Counted from the first letter of the stretch, positions 11,377 to 20,887 are shown. The stretch: DNA of 64,000 nucleotides from Taeniopygia guttata (GCF_048771995.1 NC_133064.1:30855001-30919000), one strand, 5' to 3'. Numbers and translations: made by a program. Notes: generated by a model from the sequence alone, not told the origin.

Positions 11377-12232
11377 TGTCTTAGCGCTCTCTCTTGTCCC
11401 CCCTTCAGTCCCAGCTAGCTCTGTGAGGGGGGGGGGGAGCGCTGGCAACTTCCGTGTTTTCCGGCGAACCCTCGCGGGTATCTGCCGGTGCTGCGTGGGT
11501 CTGGGAGCGAGGCGAGTCCCGGGGCGAATAAAAGGAGAGAGACTTTTTCCCCCGCGGGCGATATCTTGGTTAATTACGGCTTGGTTGGGGAGGAAAAAAC
11601 CGAGAAGCTGCTGCACGCTAAGTTCGAGTTTGTCCGTGCCGCCTGGCCGATTCAGGGGCGGGGCGGCGTGCTCCGAGGATGGCCGCGATCCAAGAGAGGC
11701 TGCGTGTAGAGCCGCGGCGCTGCTGCCAGCACGTGCGGGAGCCGCGGCGACCGCGGCAGCGGCGACAGCAGCGGTTCAGCTGCGGCAGCGATCGCGGGGC
11801 AGTCCGGGAGAGAGAGAGAGAGCCGCGGCAGCACGCAGGGATCCGGCGGGAGAGGAGGCGGCGGGCCGGGCAGCAGCAGCGAACAGGGGCCAGGCGGGAG
11901 AAAAAGCACCGGGGCGTCCCCAACCCGTTCTATAAATACTCGAGAGGGGAAACCCGGGGCGGCCAATGAGATAACGCCACGGGGGGACTTGGGGATAGTG
12001 GGGTGCAGGGGTCCAATGGGAGATGGACAGATGGAAGGGTGCCCGGTCGTCTCTCGACCCCGCCGCGTGGCTGACAGATGGTCTGAGAGACGTAAACAGA
12101 ATGACTCGGCACTTCCTCGGGAAGGCAGACCGCGGGGGGAAATGGGAGAGCCCGGAAGGTCACTTACAGAGTGCGAGGGGATACATGGAATGACCTTATA
12201 CATAATAGAACATATAATAACACAATTCCACA
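11377..12232 (-). repeat. 3' LTR of the class II provirus
   Basis: 856 bp with TG...CA ends. TATA-like TATTTATAG lies on the minus strand near 11932-11942. U3 (about 11945-12232) looks identical to the 5' LTR, while most differences fall in the R/U5 half. Where the 5' LTR has AATAAA on the minus strand (near 18775), this copy reads AATTAA. A 47-bp GC-rich block of the other LTR is missing. Confidence 0.92.
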
Positions 12233-12247
12233 ACTCCCTCTTCTGTT
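12233..12247 (-). promoter_or_regulatory. Polypurine tract of the provirus
   Basis: On the minus strand ACAGAAGAGGGAGT lies immediately before the TGTGGAATTG start of the 3' LTR. This is the expected plus-strand DNA primer position. Confidence 0.8.
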
Positions 12248-12483
12248 TTTCAAAAGAAAAGAACGGAAAATAACTTAAATGGGAGGTTTTACAGTCCTTT
12301 TTCCCATCGTTGAACCTAATGTCTGCTCGGTTCTTCTCTGGCTATCTGTGTTGAGCAGATGTCAGCTCTGATGGGGCGGTGAAGACTGCGTGGTCGATGT
12401 GCGCGGTGGAATTGATGACCTTTAAACCTTTAAACATTACTAAAACTCATAATAAGAACAATGAATGTTAACAGCAACATAAT
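12248..12483 (-). other. Short 3' region where env would be
   Basis: About 236 bases between the integrase stop and the purine tract. No open frame of note, no signal peptide and no transmembrane coding is visible. It may hold splice or RNA-export signals, but none can be shown. Confidence 0.6.
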
Positions 12484-15400
12484 TCAGCATTCTGGGGAGG
12501 GGAGGTTTAAATCAAAAGGGAAAGGTGAGTCCAGGGAACTGTATGGTGAAAGGGAAGGCTCTGAAAGAGAAGGTGCTGAGTCAAAAAGGATGGGGGGAGA
12601 CTTTCTCCGTCTGCGGAGGGCTGCATGCTTCACCTGAGGATCCTTTTTCTTATCAGTCTGGTGTTTGGGGACATATGGCTGGACAAATTTGGACGGGACC
12701 CATCTCAGGCCTGAGGGCGTGGACACGCAAGCGTATCCCCGTCCCCAGGTAACTAACTCATTGGGCCCTTCCAGCTGCCAAGTCTCTGGATTTTTGATGA
12801 TCACTGGTGGTTTTTCCCTAACCTTGCTCAGCTCGTGGTTGTTAAAGTGCCTGGTGACTGGTGGATTGAGATTTTCAAAAGAACAATTTAGGAAATTCAG
12901 TGTAAAGAGGGCACGTGCGAGCCGAACTTGGGGGGACTCCACCTTCATAGTTGGTGTTTGCTGTTTCAGCATGCGTTTGAGACTCTGATGAGTCCGTTCC
13001 ACCACTGCTTGACCTGTCGGGGAATACGCGATGCCAGTTTTGTGCTCTATTCCCCATTGCTGCAGGAAGCTGGCAAATCCCTTGGATGTGTACCCGGGGG
13101 CATTATCTGTTTTTATCAATTTAGGGACGCCCAGCATAGCGAAGGCCTGTATCAGATGCTTTTCAATGTCTTTGGCCTTCTCCCCTGCGTGGGCAGAAGC
13201 AAAGACTGCCCCAGAGAAAGTGTCCACGGAGACATGGACGTACTTCATCCTCCCAAAGGAATGGATGTGAGTAACGTCCATCTGCCATACCTCGCAGGAC
13301 CTCAGACCCCTAGGGTTTGCCCCTGAGCTCACCGATGGTAGGGGGAGCGACTTACAGGACGGGCAGGTGGCCACAATGGCTCTGGCTTGGTCACGAGTGA
13401 GGTGGAATTGCCGGACCAGCCCGGGCGCATTCTGGTGGTAAAACTGGTGGCTGATCTTAGCCTGCTGGAACTTATCTGGGAGCGGAGCTACCTGAGCCGG
13501 GGCGGCAGCGAGAGAATCGGCACGCCGATTACCCTTGGCCAAAAACCCTGGCAAGTTGGTATGTGACCTGATATGCATCACATAAAAGGGTTGCTCTCGG
13601 TGGGAGACTAGCTTAATCAGTTTCGAGAGCAACTTGTGCAGGGCTTCGTTGGACACGCCCTGCAGGACAGCATCCTGCGCTCTAGACACCACACCAGCCA
13701 CATATGCCGAATCAGTTACCAAATTAAAAGGTTCAGAGAACCGCTCAAAGGCCCTGACGACAGCAGCCAACTCAGCTATTTGAGGGGAGCCTTCCACCTC
13801 CACAACATCTGTCTCCCACTGCTGCGTCTGGGGGTCTTTCCAAGTTATCACAGACTTGTGGGAACTCCCGGACACGTCTGTGAAAACTGTCAAGGCTTTG
13901 AGTGGTTTTTTGCTCTGAATTCGTTTGATGGACAATGCAAATTGAATTTCTGATTCAAAAATTTTGTGGGCTGGTCTCAAAACTGAAATTTTGCCTGTGT
14001 AGCTGTCTAGAGAGAACTGCAGGGATTCATTTTCCTGTAACAGGTGTTCTAGCATGGCCTTGGTGAATTGGCCTGATTCCAATTTGATGGGAATGTGAAT
14101 GCATTCAAAGTCACATCCAGCTAACTCTCTGATCCGAGCTCTTGCTTTGCGGATCAGTTCCGCTACTAACTCCTGTGGCCTTGTCATTCTCTTGGACCGA
14201 TGGTGACTTAGGAAGACCCATTCTATGATGGAGAATGGGTCCCTTCGGTCTTGGCCCTTGCCCTTCCTTGGGGTGTCTGTCCATTGAAATATCACACCAT
14301 GGAGGTGTGGCAGTCTGCCCAATATGATGAATTTAAAGGGCAGGTCCGGATCGTACCGGTGGGCTTGTCTGGCAGACATTGTCTCCTGGACCCTAATCAA
14401 AGCTGCCTGGGCCTCTGGGGTGAGTTCCCTGGGAGAACTCGGCTCCTCCCCCCCTTTCAATAAATCGAAAAGAGGGGCTAGGTCTCTGTTTGTGATGCCT
14501 AGCCATGGCCTCACCCAGTTCAAAGAACTGCACAGCTGCTGGACGTCTGCAAGGGTCCGAATTTTGTTTTTGATGGCCAATTTTTGCGGAGTAATAGTCC
14601 GCTTGGTAATTTCCAAGCCCAGGTACTTCCAGGGTGGCATCTTTTGAATCTTATCTTCTCGCAGCTCGAACCCTGCAGCAACCAACGCATCGGTTGTCAG
14701 GTTAAGCGCGTGTGTAAGGAGATCGTCATTGGGAGCACAAATCAGGATATCATCCATATAATGCTGGATGATCACGCCCTCGGTGGCTGTACGGACTGGA
14801 GTCAGCAATGAAGCTACGTACCGCTGGCAGATGGTGGGCGAGCATTTGAGGCCCTGTGGCAATACTCGCCAATGGTACCGCTCCATTGGGGCTTCTCGGT
14901 TAAGGGACGGAACCGAGAAGGCAAAACGTGGTGCATCGTCTGGGTGGAGTGGGATATGAAAGAAGCAATTTTTGATGTCAATCACAGCCAATTCCCAATC
15001 TTTGGGTAACATTGTGGGGGACGGCATCCCTGGTTGGAGTGGACCCATATTTTCGATCACATTGTTGATGGCACGAAGGTCGTGGAGCAGCCGCCATTCG
15101 TCTTTGCCGGTTTTTTTCAGGACAAAGACGGGGGAATTCCAAGGAGATGTTGTTTCTTGGATATGTCCCTTGGCAAGTTGTTCTGCCACGAGTTCTTGGA
15201 GCGCTTTTAATTTTTGTTTATTGAGCGGCCACTGCTCTACCCAGATTGGAACATCAGAGAGCCAATTTAACTTTTGGGTAGGACGCTCCTCAGTGACCGC
15301 TGCCCGAAAAACCTGGGGGGTAGGAATGGTCAATGAGACCCCCCACTGGGCCATCAGGTCCCTTCCCCACAGGGGCTCCGTGTAATCCAGAACAAACGGA

Positions 15401-16257
15401 CGCAGGTAAGCTGTCTGTCTGTTTGGCCCCTCAAATTTTACGATGTTTTTTGACTGTTTTGCCAATTGTGCCCCTCCGACACCTTGAATGTGTCCAGCCA
15501 CGTCCTGCAACTCCCAACGTGACGGCCAATCCCGTGAGGGAATGACTGTGACGTCTGCCCCTGTGTCCAAGAGGCCGTTAAGCCACTTGTGCTCACCGCC
15601 GTTCCTCATGTAACACTCAATTTTTGGTCTATCCTTCCCAATCACCTGGGCCTGACACACCTCGTAGATCTTCTCTGTGGTTTTCATCCATAGGTCTTCT
15701 GGGTAGACAGGGGCCCCAGATACAGGTATGGCCTGGGCGATGATTTGCCCTTTGGGAAGGTAGACTGGCGGGTGAGCACAGTGCAGCCACAGCACCAGAT
15801 GTTTAGGGTTTGCAGATGTTAAATTGGGTGCGATAGTGATGTCGAGTGGTGTGTATTTTGTGTCCCCAAGGACGATGTACTTACTGTGGAGTCTCCTCCA
15901 GGTCCCTGGGTCCTGTGTGTCCACTGTGACAAAGTGCCAATTGCTGTCCCTGAGCAGTAGGGGTTCGGTTAGGGCCAACCTGTATGGAGAGAAGTTGGAC
16001 TGGGTGTTAAGGATGGGCCTGGGATGGTCGGGGTTCCGACCAAGCCATGCCTGTGAGATGAAATTCCCAACTCCTCCCACGCTGGCTGGTTCACCAGCTC
16101 TTGTTCCCCTATTGTGCACTCCAGAAATGTCATGTTTGGTATTACAGTTATTGTCCTCAGGTGGGTATGCTAATGTGTTGTCCCTCCTGCCCCCTGATGT
16201 TATGTTTCCCACCAAATTTGTGTCCTCACGCAGGGAGGGACTGCGCTGGGAAATCAG
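12484..16257 (-). CDS. pol: Provirus pro-pol: dUTPase-like, protease, RT, RNase H, integrase
   Basis: One frame open for about 1,258 codons from the gag slip site to a stop at 12484. Residues are counted from codon 16215. A dUTPase-like segment at about 90-170 carries KGQIIAQ. Protease has DTGA at 217-220. RT spans about 320-560 with YMDD at 486-489. RNase H has D780, E815 and D835. Integrase has zinc ligands H923, H927, C951 and C954 and a D980, D1037, E1073 triad with 35 residues between the last two. It has no ATG of its own and would be made as a Gag-Pro-Pol fusion by -1 frameshifting. Protease shares the pol frame, so one shift suffices, unlike typical betaretroviruses, which use two. 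No stop or missing catalytic residue was seen; activity is untested. Confidence 0.92.
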   Translation of the reverse strand: MISQRSPSLREDTNLVGNITSGGRRDNTLAYPPEDNNCNTKHDISGVHNRGTRAGEPASVGGVGNFISQAWLGRNPDHPRPILNTQSNFSPYRLALTEPLLLRDSNWHFVTVDTQDPGTWRRLHSKYIVLGDTKYTPLDITIAPNLTSANPKHLVLWLHCAHPPVYLPKGQIIAQAIPVSGAPVYPEDLWMKTTEKIYEVCQAQVIGKDRPKIECYMRNGGEHKWLNGLLDTGADVTVIPSRDWPSRWELQDVAGHIQGVGGAQLAKQSKNIVKFEGPNRQTAYLRPFVLDYTEPLWGRDLMAQWGVSLTIPTPQVFRAAVTEERPTQKLNWLSDVPIWVEQWPLNKQKLKALQELVAEQLAKGHIQETTSPWNSPVFVLKKTGKDEWRLLHDLRAINNVIENMGPLQPGMPSPTMLPKDWELAVIDIKNCFFHIPLHPDDAPRFAFSVPSLNREAPMERYHWRVLPQGLKCSPTICQRYVASLLTPVRTATEGVIIQHYMDDILICAPNDDLLTHALNLTTDALVAAGFELREDKIQKMPPWKYLGLEITKRTITPQKLAIKNKIRTLADVQQLCSSLNWVRPWLGITNRDLAPLFDLLKGGEEPSSPRELTPEAQAALIRVQETMSARQAHRYDPDLPFKFIILGRLPHLHGVIFQWTDTPRKGKGQDRRDPFSIIEWVFLSHHRSKRMTRPQELVAELIRKARARIRELAGCDFECIHIPIKLESGQFTKAMLEHLLQENESLQFSLDSYTGKISVLRPAHKIFESEIQFALSIKRIQSKKPLKALTVFTDVSGSSHKSVITWKDPQTQQWETDVVEVEGSPQIAELAAVVRAFERFSEPFNLVTDSAYVAGVVSRAQDAVLQGVSNEALHKLLSKLIKLVSHREQPFYVMHIRSHTNLPGFLAKGNRRADSLAAAPAQVAPLPDKFQQAKISHQFYHQNAPGLVRQFHLTRDQARAIVATCPSCKSLPLPSVSSGANPRGLRSCEVWQMDVTHIHSFGRMKYVHVSVDTFSGAVFASAHAGEKAKDIEKHLIQAFAMLGVPKLIKTDNAPGYTSKGFASFLQQWGIEHKTGIAYSPTGQAVVERTHQSLKRMLKQQTPTMKVESPQVRLARALFTLNFLNCSFENLNPPVTRHFNNHELSKVREKPPVIIKNPETWQLEGPNELVTWGRGYACVSTPSGLRWVPSKFVQPYVPKHQTDKKKDPQVKHAALRRRRKSPPILFDSAPSLSEPSLSPYSSLDSPFPFDLNLPSPEC

Positions 16258-16263
16258 TTTTTT
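16229..16263 (-). promoter_or_regulatory. -1 ribosomal frameshift site (A AAA AAC) with stem-loop
   Basis: The minus-strand heptamer AAAAAAC (16257-16263) is in the gag frame as A-AAA-AAC, directly followed by the gag stop TGA (16254-16256). The pol frame is -1 to gag and open from here. Eleven bases downstream, CGCAG (16241-16245) can pair with CTGCG (16229-16233) across a 7-base loop. A pseudoknot is possible but not shown. Confidence 0.88.
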
Positions 16264-17336
16264 GAATGTTCCCCTGAGTTGGAGGCACCTTGCCCTTGCT
16301 GCTGTTTTTTAAAATGCAAGAAGTCCTCTTTGAGGGGGCAGTGAGATGCCCAGTGTCCTTTCTTGTTGCACAGGTTGCAGGGCCGTCCTGGATGGTAGCC
16401 TTTGGGCGGTGGCCCAGTGAAGTGGCGTGCAGGAGCCGGAGCCGTGGATGGCGTGTGGGCTTCGGCAAAGGAGACTCTCTGTGATGGCGTTTGGGGTGTC
16501 CCCGGAGGGTCTTTTGAAGGCAGGGTGACCCTTCGAGCGCACACGTCCAGCATGTCTTGGAGCGTTGGCTCTGGGTCGAGGGGCAGGCTCAGCATCGCCT
16601 GTCGGCAGGCCTCGTTGGCGTTCTGCAGGGCGATCTGCTTCACCATGCCCTGCCTCAATCCATCCTCTGGAACCTGTGCTTCAGCTGCCCTGTACAACCT
16701 GTCTATGAAACTAACGAAGGATTCCTGTGTCTCCTGCTTAATAGAAAAACAGTTAACGACAGGACCCCGGGGTTTTAACTTAAAAAATGCTTTTTCTGCT
16801 GCATTGGCAGTTGCTGCCAATGCCCCCCTTGGAATCTTTTCAGCCTGTGTTGTTGCCACGTCCCAATCCCCTATCCCACACAGGTGGTCAATGGTCAACA
16901 TGCCTCCATCAGTGTCAGAGGAGGTCTCGGCTTTTGCCCAAAGTTGCGGTAATGTATCCCGTACCTCCCGCCTCCATGCGGATTCCCATACCAAAATCTC
17001 AGCTTGAGTAAGCAAGCACAAAAACAGAGCGCGCATGTCAGCAGGGACGTACTCGTTGGAGGAAAGTGTGACTTTTAAAAGTCCCCGAAAGTATTCACTT
17101 TCCCGACCAAAGTCTTTTTGGGCTTTGCAAACATCTCTAATTACAGCCTGTGGGATAGGGGTCCACTGTGCCAAGGGTCTGCCCCTCTGCCGAGGGGTGT
17201 AGGTGACTGGTGCGGCAGAAAAGGCAAGCAGGGGTTGCGGCAGGTCGCGGCTTCCCCCCTCCCCCCTCCCTCCTCCTCCACCCCCCCCCCTCCCTCGGGA
17301 ACCGAGGGGTGGGAACCAGAGGGCGGGTCGTGGCAA
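16254..17336 (-). pseudogene. gag: Provirus gag, 3' part: capsid and nucleocapsid
   Basis: Open frame in the second gag frame. From about residue 45 it encodes a capsid. The major homology region lies at about 201-221, with Q, E, F and RL at the conserved spacing. A single CCHC zinc knuckle (C-x2-C-x4-H-x4-C) sits at 320-333. Alpha- and betaretroviruses usually have two knuckles. The frame ends at TGA 16254-16256 after the slip site. Its first codons are GC-rich linker and overlap the end of the 5' gag frame. The real protein would be continuous with the 5' part but for the break. Confidence 0.85.
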
Positions 17337-18118
17337 CGGAGGGCGGAGGCAGGACCAGGGCTAGGGGGTGTGGCTGGTGTTATCTCACCCGCAGGGGCGG
17401 GGTCGGAGGGAGGACTGATGAATGATTCATTAGGGGAGGTGCCAGAAGGGCGTGGAGAGGAGGAGTGGGTGGAGAAGTCTCGGGAGTGGGAGGGGTTGGC
17501 TGTAGGGCGGAGGGGGTCGTTAGGAGACAAAGAATGCAGGGAGGGGGAGGGGGAGGCCATGTGGTCGCCTCCATCTTGTGCCCTGGGGCAGGGATCTGGG
17601 GTTTTAAAACTCACAACTTTGCTAAGAGAGGAGGTTTGGGGAGGGGAAGGGTGCAGGGCGATGCCAGCATCGTCCTGCGATGGAGCCTGGGGGTTAACAG
17701 AGAGGCCAGAATCTGCCTGCGGCTCGTTTTGCCGGGATGCCTGTCTGAGAATCCCTGGGCTAGGGAGAGAGGGACAGGAGAGGGTTTTTGGGGGATTTGG
17801 GGGGCTTGGGAGGCAGCGTTCGCCCTGCGGTGGCTCTGGCTTCCCTTCGCAGTTATCTTTAACAATATTTTTCAATTGAATTGCGAGGTGGATAAAAATT
17901 GAGAGGGACTGATCCTCCTTTTGGGCAATTTCTTTTTCAACTCGGTCCCAGAATTGAACTTGGTACAAATTTTCCTGCGACAGGTCCTGGAAAGACTGCA
18001 GAAGCCACCGTGCAAAACGCTTCACGTCTGATTTTTTACATTTCTTCCCTCCCCCCACTAAAATTCCTAGGGTTTGAACATAAATTCTCTCCTGTGACAC
18101 AGACATTTTTGCACCCAT
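17141..18118 (-). pseudogene. gag: Provirus gag, 5' part: matrix and proline-rich region
   Basis: The likely start is ATG 18116-18118, reading M-G-A-K-M-S, a glycine-2 myristoylation context. Upstream in-frame codons belong to the leader. About 100 residues of helical, basic matrix-like sequence are followed by a long Pro/Ser-rich linker. The capsid continues in another frame from about 17290, so a 1-base (or 3n+/-1) length difference lies in the 17141-17336 overlap. The likely place is the C-runs at 17253-17290. This may be a real mutation or a homopolymer error in the assembly. Confidence 0.83.
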
Positions 18119-18560
18119 TATGTCGATGTTAAGGCGTGTCACAACCCTCGCGGCTGGTAAAATAACAAAAGAAAAAAAAGACGCCTGTCGGAGACTGGGA
18201 AGCCTTCCCTTACACACTCCCTGAAGCGGGAGACAAAATGTGGGCTCTTACGCCCTCTTGTGGGGGAAAGAGAAACTCACCCCAAAGGGAGCAAGGCGTA
18301 CCCAGCCCAGGGGGACCCCGGTAACTCACCACGGGTCCGGCGACGTCCGAAGGCGAAACGAAAAGTCCAGCTGCAAAGTTTTCGCCGTGGGGGGGCCGAG
18401 CTTCGGCGGTGCGAGCCAAAGGTGCCGGCCCCACCCCTCTGGAAGCCCTGGCTCCTTAGAACGGAACCGCGGCTTGCGAGGGTGTTGTAACGTCCACGAG
18501 GTAAATCAACGAGCTTTTCGGGGCTCGGTGGTCCTCAGTCCGTGTGCTTGGAGCTCCCAA
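18119..18560 (-). other. Provirus 5' leader
   Basis: About 440 bases between primer site and gag start. It should contain the packaging signal and splice donor. A GGTGAG on the minus strand near 18327-18332 could be a donor, but with no env there is no obvious spliced product. Confidence 0.5.
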
Positions 18561-18578
18561 GCAACGCGTTGGGCGCCA
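18561..18578 (-). promoter_or_regulatory. tRNA-Lys-type primer-binding site
   Basis: The minus strand reads TGGCGCCCAACGCGTTGC, four bases after the end of the 5' LTR. The first 12 bases match the tRNA-Lys(1,2)-type primer site used by several betaretroviruses; the last few do not. Confidence 0.8.
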
Positions 18579-18582
18579 CAAC

Positions 18583-19485
18583 TGCCTTAGCACTCTCTCT
18601 TCTCCCCCCTTCGGTCCCAGCTAGCTCTGTGAGGGGGGGGGGGAGCGCTGGCAACTTCCGTGTTTTCCGGCGAACCCTCGCGGGTATCTGCCGGTGCTGC
18701 GTGGGTCTGGGAGCGAGGCGAGTCCCGGGGCGAATAAAAGGAGAGAGACTTTTTCCCCCGCGGGCGATATCTTGGTTTATTATGGCTTGGTTGGGGAGGA
18801 AAAAACCGAGAAGCTGCTGCGTGCTGAGTTCGAGTTTGTCCGTGCCGCCTGGCCGATTCAGGGGCGGGGCGGCGCGCTCCGGCGCTGGCCGCGATCCAAG
18901 AGAGGCTGCGTGTAGAGCCGCGGCGCTGCTGCCGGCACGTGCGGGAGCCGCGGCGACCGCGGCAGCGGCGACAGCAGCGGTTCAGCTGCGGCAGCGATCA
19001 CGGGGCAGTCCGGGGCGGCCGCGATCGCCTGGGGCAGCGGCGGCGGTTGCGGCAGGGGCCGGGCGAGAGAGAGAGCCGCGGCAGCATGCAGGGATCCGGC
19101 GGGAGAAGAGGCGGCGGGCCGGGCAGCAGCAGCGAACAGGGGCCAGGCGGGAGAAAAAGCACCGGGGCGTCCCCAACCCGTTCTATAAATACTCGAGAGG
19201 GGAAACCCGGGGCGGCCAATGAGATAACGCCACGGGGGGACTTGGGGATAGTGGGGTGCAGGGGTCCAATGGGAGATGGACAGATGGAAGGGTGCCCGGT
19301 CGTCTCTCGACCCCGCCGCGTGGCTGACAGATGGTCTGAGAGACGTAAACAGAATGACTCGGCACTTCCTCGGGAAGGCAGACCGCGGGGGGAAATGGGA
19401 GAGCCCGGAAGGTCACTTACAGAGTGCGAGGGGATACATGGAATGACCTTATACATAATAGAACATATAATAACACAATTCCACA
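18583..19485 (-). repeat. 5' LTR of the class II provirus
   Basis: 903 bp with TG...CA ends. It keeps AATAAA on the minus strand near 18775 and the same TATA-like element as the 3' LTR. It contains a 47-bp GC-rich block near 19018-19064, bounded by ccggg on both sides, that the 3' LTR lacks. Confidence 0.92.
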
Positions 19486-19491
19486 TGATTC
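19486..19491. repeat. Target-site duplication, right (tgattc)
   Basis: Identical to 11371-11376 and directly adjacent to the 5' LTR. Confidence 0.9.
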
Positions 19492-19869
19492 AAACATTCC
19501 TTTCAAACTGGGATGTTTCTGATTGATTTCAGCTTCCCCCCTCATCTTGTAAATCAGTCTTCTTCAAATCCTCGAAGTCTGGGCTTTCCTGATAAGGAGG
19601 CAATAATTCTTTTCTTGGGATCTTGGCGTCTTGTAGCTGTTATCTCTATCCAGATAGTATTATGTGAAGAATTTCTTGATTATATTTTCCATTCCTTGGG
19701 CTAGTTACAAAAAGTATCTTACATCACATAGTTTCTATTTTATTATGCTATAGCCTAAAAACTATATTTACCACACTACAGCACTACTTAAAAGATATTA
19801 ATACAGCATAACTTTCCAACATAACACATATAGTATTCATTTTAACATTTGCAAAGACTCAATCATATA
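19492..19869. other. Unassigned AT-rich sequence
   Basis: No gene seen. It flanks the provirus and precedes an ERVL pol fragment, so it is probably part of older ERV material. Confidence 0.3.
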
Positions 19870-20710
19870 ATATGCATTTTTCACACAGAGGATCTGAGGC
19901 CTGCTATATTCCTAGTGAAAAGAAGATACTGGCAGCTTATGAAGGGGTCCAAGTGCCGACGCTTCTCTCCTCGACGCCCTTCCTCAGCCCCGGCTAGCTC
20001 TGGGGAGAGGGGCGGGCAGGTTTCTAGCGCTTCCCACTGGACCCTTGCGGGCTTTGGGAAGCGCTATCGGAGTTCCAGTGAGCAGCCAGCGACCCCACGG
20101 CGAATTACGAAGAGAGTCTTTCTCTGGGGGCGAATTCCGTTTATTGTAATCCAACGGGGAATACAATAACTCGAAGGGGACCAAGCGTGCCGCGCCGGGG
20201 TTTGCCGGAGAGGCGCGGGAAGGGCGGAACGCGCTGGAGCCAGCCAGAAGAAAGCACGAAACGAACTGTGCAAACTAAATACGGAATGGGGGAAAACCGA
20301 ACAGCCAATGGGGTAAAACCGCGGAGGGGTTCGAGGGTGGTGTGATATGGGGGTACATCCAATGAAGGATAGACAGGGGAAGGGTCCCAGGTCCTCTACC
20401 AATCACCCGGCGTCCCGAATGGAAGATTCTAGGTGGATGGGAAGGGACATCGAGTGACGGACAGGCATCTGGGGTAAACAGGGGGATGACTTAGCACTTT
20501 TGGGGATAACGGACACGCGGGGGAAAGGCGGGAAAACCCGGGGAGAAACCATTACAGAACCGGGGGTACATGGAACAAACCTATACATAATACAAATGTA
20601 ATAAAACATAAAAAACACAACTCCACATCCAAGATCCTTTGGAGGGGATTGGTACTGAAGTACAGCTTCTCCTGGCATCCCAGTTATCTGTGCTGGGCTG
20701 ATTTTATCTC
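19870..20710 (+). pseudogene. ERVL-type pol fragment (RT/RNase H connection), split by a solo LTR
   Basis: Codons on either side of the LTR at 19954-20627 join in frame: a SEKKILAAYEG segment before it and a GTEVQLLLA segment after it. A related segment is encoded on the other strand near 48470-48520. A stop follows near 20705, then an LTR end. The piece is in the same orientation as 8133-8470 and would follow it in the protein. Confidence 0.65.
19954..20627 (-). mobile_element. Solo LTR, class II type
   Basis: 674 bp, TG...CA ends, flanked by a perfect 6-bp duplication, tccaag (19948-19953 and 20628-20633). On the minus strand it starts TGTGGAGTTGTG, close to the provirus LTR start TGTGGAATTGTG. 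It shares general layout with that LTR but is too divergent to be the same subfamily. Minus-strand AATAAA lies near 20140 (tttatt on plus). Confidence 0.88.
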
Positions 20711-20887
20711 TCTCTCTCTCCTTTTTATTGCTATTGGTTTTGCTATTACATTTACTTTGTTTCAATTGTTGGACTGTTCTTGTCTCAAACCACAAGTTTT
20801 ACTTTTTTTTTCCTGATTCTGCTCCCCATCATGGGTGGGGGGTCAGGTGGTGCTTGGTTGCTGGCCAGGGTTAAACCACAACAGTCA
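20711..20887 (+). mobile_element. ERVL-type LTR fragment, family L (3' end)
   Basis: It ends CCAGGGTTAAACCACAACA. The reverse complement aligns with the start of 35363-35920 (TGTTGTGGTTTAACCC, CAGCAACNAAGCACCAC, GGTTTGAGA). It lies downstream of ERVL pol coding on the same strand, as a 3' LTR would. Confidence 0.6.

Larger units (their letters stand above)
11377..19485 (-). mobile_element. Class II (betaretrovirus-like) provirus without env
   Basis: 8.1-kb provirus: 5' LTR 18583-19485, primer site 18561-18578, gag, one pro-pol frame, purine tract, 3' LTR 11377-12232. A perfect 6-bp target duplication shows it integrated as a unit and is undisturbed. The Lys-type primer site, 6-bp duplication, dUTPase-like segment and YMDD polymerase support class II. 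From the integrase stop (12484) to the 3' LTR there are only about 250 bases, and no env is present. Gag has one frame break; pro-pol is unbroken. The LTRs differ at about 17 positions plus a 47-bp indel by eye, so the insertion is moderately young. It sits in older ERV sequence. Confidence 0.93.

Noticed and set aside
16402..17879. Plus-strand frames of 201 and 253 codons across gag
   Set aside because: They mirror the minus-strand gag frames and have no start context or domain of their own.
11423..19222. Plus-strand frames of 170 and 226 codons at 11423-11935 and 18542-19222
   Set aside because: They are antisense to the GC-rich R/U5 part of the provirus LTRs, and the two are the same sequence twice. 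Ala/Arg-rich, no domain.
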